This document shows positions 60,308 to 64,000 of a stretch of DNA of 64,000 nt, piece by piece (positions within the stretch are counted from its first letter, which is position 1; every line of letters begins with the position of its first letter). The notes beneath the pieces are model-generated. The model made no database searches and had not been told where the DNA came from. It saw nothing but the letters and a program-made list of their open reading frames with translations. Source of the DNA: Hydractinia symbiolongicarpus (lineage: Eukaryota; Cnidaria; Hydrozoa; Anthoathecata; Hydractiniidae); assembly GCF_029227915.1 (NCBI RefSeq), contig NC_079878.1:436001-500000 (forward strand), in the 5' to 3' direction. The position numbers and the translations under genes were made by a program.

Positions 60308-60700
60308 ATGGCGGACGGTGTGTCAAAAAACATAAACAAAGAAAGAAAAAGTCTTTGAAAGCAACGTACAGCTTGGGGCTGTGACAATACTAGCTTAGTA
60401 AAGTTTAAACTTGGACATTTTCAACACCAACAAATCTTTCACGATTTCAAAAGATGTTGGTGAGACAAAAGTGTGGTGCAGTCAAACCAAACTTGTGGAT
60501 TGAAAGGACAACTTTCGTGTTACTAACTACACCATTCTGTATGAACAGACATTATTAGACTTCTGGGTGGTACTTTAAGGCGTTTAAAGAAAGGTGCAAG
60601 ACTTGTAACTTTTGTGATTATGGTTGAAGATAATTTAGGTAGGAGAAAGACACCAGTGGACCGACCATCTCCACGAAAAAAAGTTCAGAAATTCAGTGTC
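60308..60700 (+). pseudogene. THAP-domain gene fossil
   Basis: Seen: ATGGCGGACGG start at 60308 (MADGVSKNINKERK), then in shifting frames WGCDNTSLV, NFRVTNYTILYEQ, and near 60580-60690 RRLKKGARL and GRRKTPVDRPSPRKK. Known: THAP zinc fingers have a CxxC-type start, a later C-x2-H pair and often a basic tail like these; THAP genes and P-element-like transposons are frequent in cnidarians. Frames are broken and the zinc ligands only partly retained. Assignment is from pattern, not alignment. Confidence 0.4.
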
Positions 60701-61375
60701 AAATATGGAATAATCTGAACCTGAAATGAGAGTATTCGATGACCCCAAAGAAATTTTTTTTACAATATAGATTCTTCTACTTAAACTTAAGATTTAGAGG
60801 ATTTACAAAGAAAAATGTCCATGTTGATAAAGAAAATAAAACCTTAAAAGCGAATACTGGTACTAGTTAGGGTCACTATGTAATTCTGGTGCACATGTGT
60901 GTTAAAAGTGATTTTTTGATTTAAAGTTGTTCCTTAGGTCCCAAATTACAAAAAAAAAATGGTGGCAAAAATTTTTGTCCCATGGGACCAAATTAGCTAA
61001 CGTCATCACTTTCACGGTCAGCAAAAAAATAATTTCACATTTATATGTCATATTATATATGGTTGGAAAGAGGAGATCGAGTGGATCAAAAAAATTTAAG
61101 AACTATGTCTTCAAAACGTAACTTTCGAAAGATATTAATCTTCAAACTTTGTACAAATTACAGACTGGTAATTTACTGACCCAGCACAAAAATGACTATA
61201 ACCTGCTCAATAGCAAAGTTTTTTTGTTGAATTTTGGTATGGTATTGGGTCACCCTAATGTCTTTCTCATCGATCAAAATTTATTCGTTTAAATCACTTC
61301 AAGGGATAATCTACAGACCAGTAATTTACAGACCGAAGCACTTTTTAGTTGTTTACTTCTTTCTTTCAAGCAATT
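60701..61375. other. Spacer, nothing recognised
   Basis: AT-rich DNA between the THAP fossil and the 3' end of the multicopy pseudogene. Confidence 0.35.
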
Positions 61376-63903
61376 TCACAAAGTTAAAAAATTGCTAAAA
61401 ATAATCACAGAAACAACTTCAGCAATGCTTGTACAATGTTTCATTCGCTCAACATCACTAGAACTATATTCATCTGAATCGGATTCATCGCTTGCACCAC
61501 CACTGTTTTCACACGTCGTACATTTACACATGTCAGTGCACGAAAAACCATTTCTACGGCGTTTCCATCGGTTGGATATGCAACTTGTTTTCCAATTACA
61601 AGAACTTAGCTCGATGAGTGCCAACGGTGTAGGAGGTTCATCAGTCATTATGGGGGATAAGGTACCGACTTCATCTGTTTCCTAACCATAATTGCCTGCA
61701 TTCGGAAGTTGTTGAATGAGGATATGCGGTCTTCGTAAAACCATTGAAATGAAGGGACACCTGAATATTTTGTACTTCAATGCAGCTAATGTTGGCGGCA
61801 ACATATCAGCATCACACTGGAATTTAAAGAATAAATGCCAACGCAATTGAGATAGTGATACCACGTCTGCAGAAGGACATTTATTCCCCTCAAACATTGA
61901 AACCACGAAACGTTCTAAGCTTTCTAGTGTTTCCAGATTAGGAAGTTCGATAGTACTTCCAAGTGTTTATAATGTTAGAACAACCACATTATTCGCCTGT
62001 AAAAAAATCTTTAGCTAAGCAGATTTCGATTTTTTGTTGAAACGCCCAGTTTGGTCACACCCTGTGAACGTCTGAAAACCAAGAATAGCTTTCGCGTGTA
62101 CTGCACTAAGGGCTTCAAAGTAATTACGAATATCAATATCACATAGAGTAGAACCTCGTCCTGTTCCAAAAACGGTATTCATTGGCAACATCTCATAGCA
62201 GTAAATTAGCAGTAGAAACACGTCAGTATCCGGAGAGTAAACAATACAACTGGTGAAAGGAGATTGTTGTGCAACATCCATAGCATTATATATAAGTGAT
62301 GTGTCAGCTTCTTCGTGGTCGTGTATTCTGCAATCAACAAAATTTCATTTCATTTTAGTATCATAAGTCACTATATATCGAATATGCAATGATGAAAGAG
62401 CCTCCATCAGTTTCTTTGCCAGGTAGATGGTTAAAGCTTGCTTTGTATCAATGTGGGAAAGAAATTGCTTGAGACTAATGGAGGAAATATTGGTGTTGTC
62501 TGATAATTTGTATCGAACTTCATTACTAGATGTACGATGCTTTCTTGTTCGTGTTTTCAAGGCGTTTTCTATATGGTGATCAAATACCAATCCTATTTCA
62601 TCACACCCTCTTGAAATTTGTAGTACACGTTCTGTGAATACTGATGCCAAATCCTATAAACTTACCAGAGTATTTCACAAGTGCGTCAGAAAATTGAGTA
62701 AGAGAGTGATAAATTGAATACATACCTTGCATGTTTTAACTGCCGTTGTTTTCGGAGTTTGATTCACAACAGCCATTCCAACTATAATGATTACTTTGTT
62801 TGTTTCGACTTCTCCAGAAAAGAATTGGTCGTTTGTCCATTGCTGGCTAATTTCTCTATACCATGAAGCAATTTTGGTTTGTCTAAACAAGTCAATGGAA
62901 TTCTATCAGCACTGAACAAGGCCTTATGTACAACAGAAAACTCAAAGTTGCCAATACAGTGCTCCAAATCCAACTTAGGACGTTTCCGTCCGGTGTTTAA
63001 AAATCTTGATAGTATTGTTTTTTCCTCTTTGAGTTGTATAACTGTATAACAAGATCTTTGAAAGCTACTATTTTCACTTTTTTTAACGGTACCCATATCG
63101 ATTTTTTTCCTTTTATCCTCTCCGTGACAAATTCTTCATAACATTTTGAGCCAATATCAGCATGTTGAAGTATTTGTGAATTGTGAAGAACAGCTTTTAA
63201 AACAACATTAAATACACAATCGGATTGTCGGAAGTTGACATTGAAGTCATACATGGTACAAAGCAATTTATTGACGTTAGAAGCTATCCTGCTACATGTT
63301 GAGCCACTCAATTCGTAGTGTTTCTTTCTTTGATCAACATTGACATTTTGTATATCACAAAACTCTTTCGATAATGATGCAAGTATAGGAGAAACAAGGC
63401 AAACTCTGTTCAATGTATATGGTTGTTGTAACAGTCTTTTGATGCCTCCAGCGACCTTCATTACCTTATTCTCCTGGTCCATTGCATAACCGGACCCAAT
63501 GGCAGTGAATGGTATATTGGTTTTGGCAATAGCGAAATTCTTTTTCAAGTAGCCAGGTCTTCATGTCTGTTTCTTCTAAATTCTTCATGTCTGCCAGATA
63601 CAAAGGTGTTAATCGGGCGTAATTAATTTGATTGTGGGCGAAAAAATATTTTACTAAATCACTCAAAGAGACAAGATGTAATTTACAAAGTCCTTGTCGC
63701 ATAGCACGAACGAAAAGTAAAAGTGATTCATACATTTTCATGAAATTTCGCAAAAACAGAGATTGATGATCCATAGCCTTGTCTAATTGAGAAAACTTTT
63801 CAAAAATCCCAATTCTTTCACAAAGTTCAATCAATTGTTTGTGTTGCTCCTCACATTCAACTTTATCAAAACATTTTATGTTTAAGAATTCTTCCCTTGC
63901 AAC
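61376..63903 (-). pseudogene. Multicopy invertebrate gene with HEEADT/SPDTDV/GCDxTG motifs, broken
   Basis: Seen, reading from 63903 leftward: RAMRQGLCKLH, KYFFAHNQINYARLTPLYLA, IAKTNIPFTAIGSGYAMDQE, MKVAGGI, ERIKGKKSIW, LSRFLNTGRKRPKLDLEHCI, then DHEEADTSLIYNAMDV, SPDTDVFLLLIY, GFQTFTGCDQTGRF, and a cysteine-rich tail (SCTDMCKCTTCEN). Known: this motif series belongs to a multicopy family frequent in cnidarian genomes, often transposon-like in copy number; I know no verified function. The SPDTDV and GCDxTG acidic motifs suggest a PIN-like nuclease fold (inference). Breaks: frame changes near 63545, 63040 and 62800, and TAG at 61682-61684 where the frame otherwise continues (ETDEVGTLSPIM). 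A 72-bp GT-AG intron (62725-62654) survives, so this is not a processed copy. The 5' end may extend beyond the window. Confidence 0.75.
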
Positions 63904-64000
63904 TCAAACATCACACATAAAATTACACATCTTCAAGTCAAAGTATCAAACAAAAATCTTTCTCTTAAAACTCTTAGAACTCAGAACAGGAATGGGAAAA

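Overview
This is AT-rich animal nuclear DNA: intron-containing genes with GT-AG splice sites, dense transposon remnants, minisatellites and microsatellites. Gene content (a CEP128-like and a DNAJC4-like gene, and decayed multicopy genes of kinds I know from cnidarian genomes) fits an invertebrate, probably a cnidarian. The species cannot be fixed from the sequence. No prokaryotic genes, rRNA, functional tRNA or CRISPR array were seen.

Layout. 1-4.3 kb: the 5' end of a CEP128-like centriolar coiled-coil gene on the minus strand (three phase-0 exons), with a decayed non-LTR retrotransposon in its first intron. 4.3-12.6 kb: spacer carrying four nonautonomous transposon-like elements. 12.66-59.07 kb: one DNAJC4-like gene on the plus strand, recovered as six exons. 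J-domain exons lie at 12.66-14.54 kb; transmembrane and tail exons lie at 57.60-59.07 kb, separated by a 43-kb phase-2 intron.

That intron holds most of the interest. It hosts seven small intronless ORFs for highly charged proteins of 83-156 residues. Three (18.1, 25.7, 31.3 kb) are clear paralogs; three or four more (37.6, 40.7, 46.6, perhaps 55.1 kb) form a looser second family. Most have a TATA-like box about 75-130 bp upstream of the ATG. I do not recognise the families.

The intron also carries a composite mobile element at 48.83-52.70 kb. About 200-bp direct repeats, each ending in the same inverted motif, bracket two convergent genes: a replication-initiator-like protein (HUH endonuclease plus superfamily 3 helicase, as in CRESS-DNA replicons) and a broken Tc1-like DD34E transposase. 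Between their 3' ends are five GCGTCAC and five GTGACGC motifs placed almost mirror-symmetrically around an AT-rich core, like an iteron-type replication origin. Outer edges abut TA and inner edges do not, so the whole unit may have moved as one Tc1-type transposon. It is the best candidate here for an undescribed system.

The rest of the intron contains a 22-copy 48-bp minisatellite, tRNA-derived SINE-like elements (one folded into a perfect 59-bp inverted repeat), a dispersed ACTAGT-ended repeat, and four E-box-like sites at exact 16-bp spacing near an NRF1-like palindrome. 59-64 kb: a THAP-like coding fossil and a frameshifted multicopy gene with HEEADT, SPDTDV and GCDxTG motifs that runs toward the right edge.
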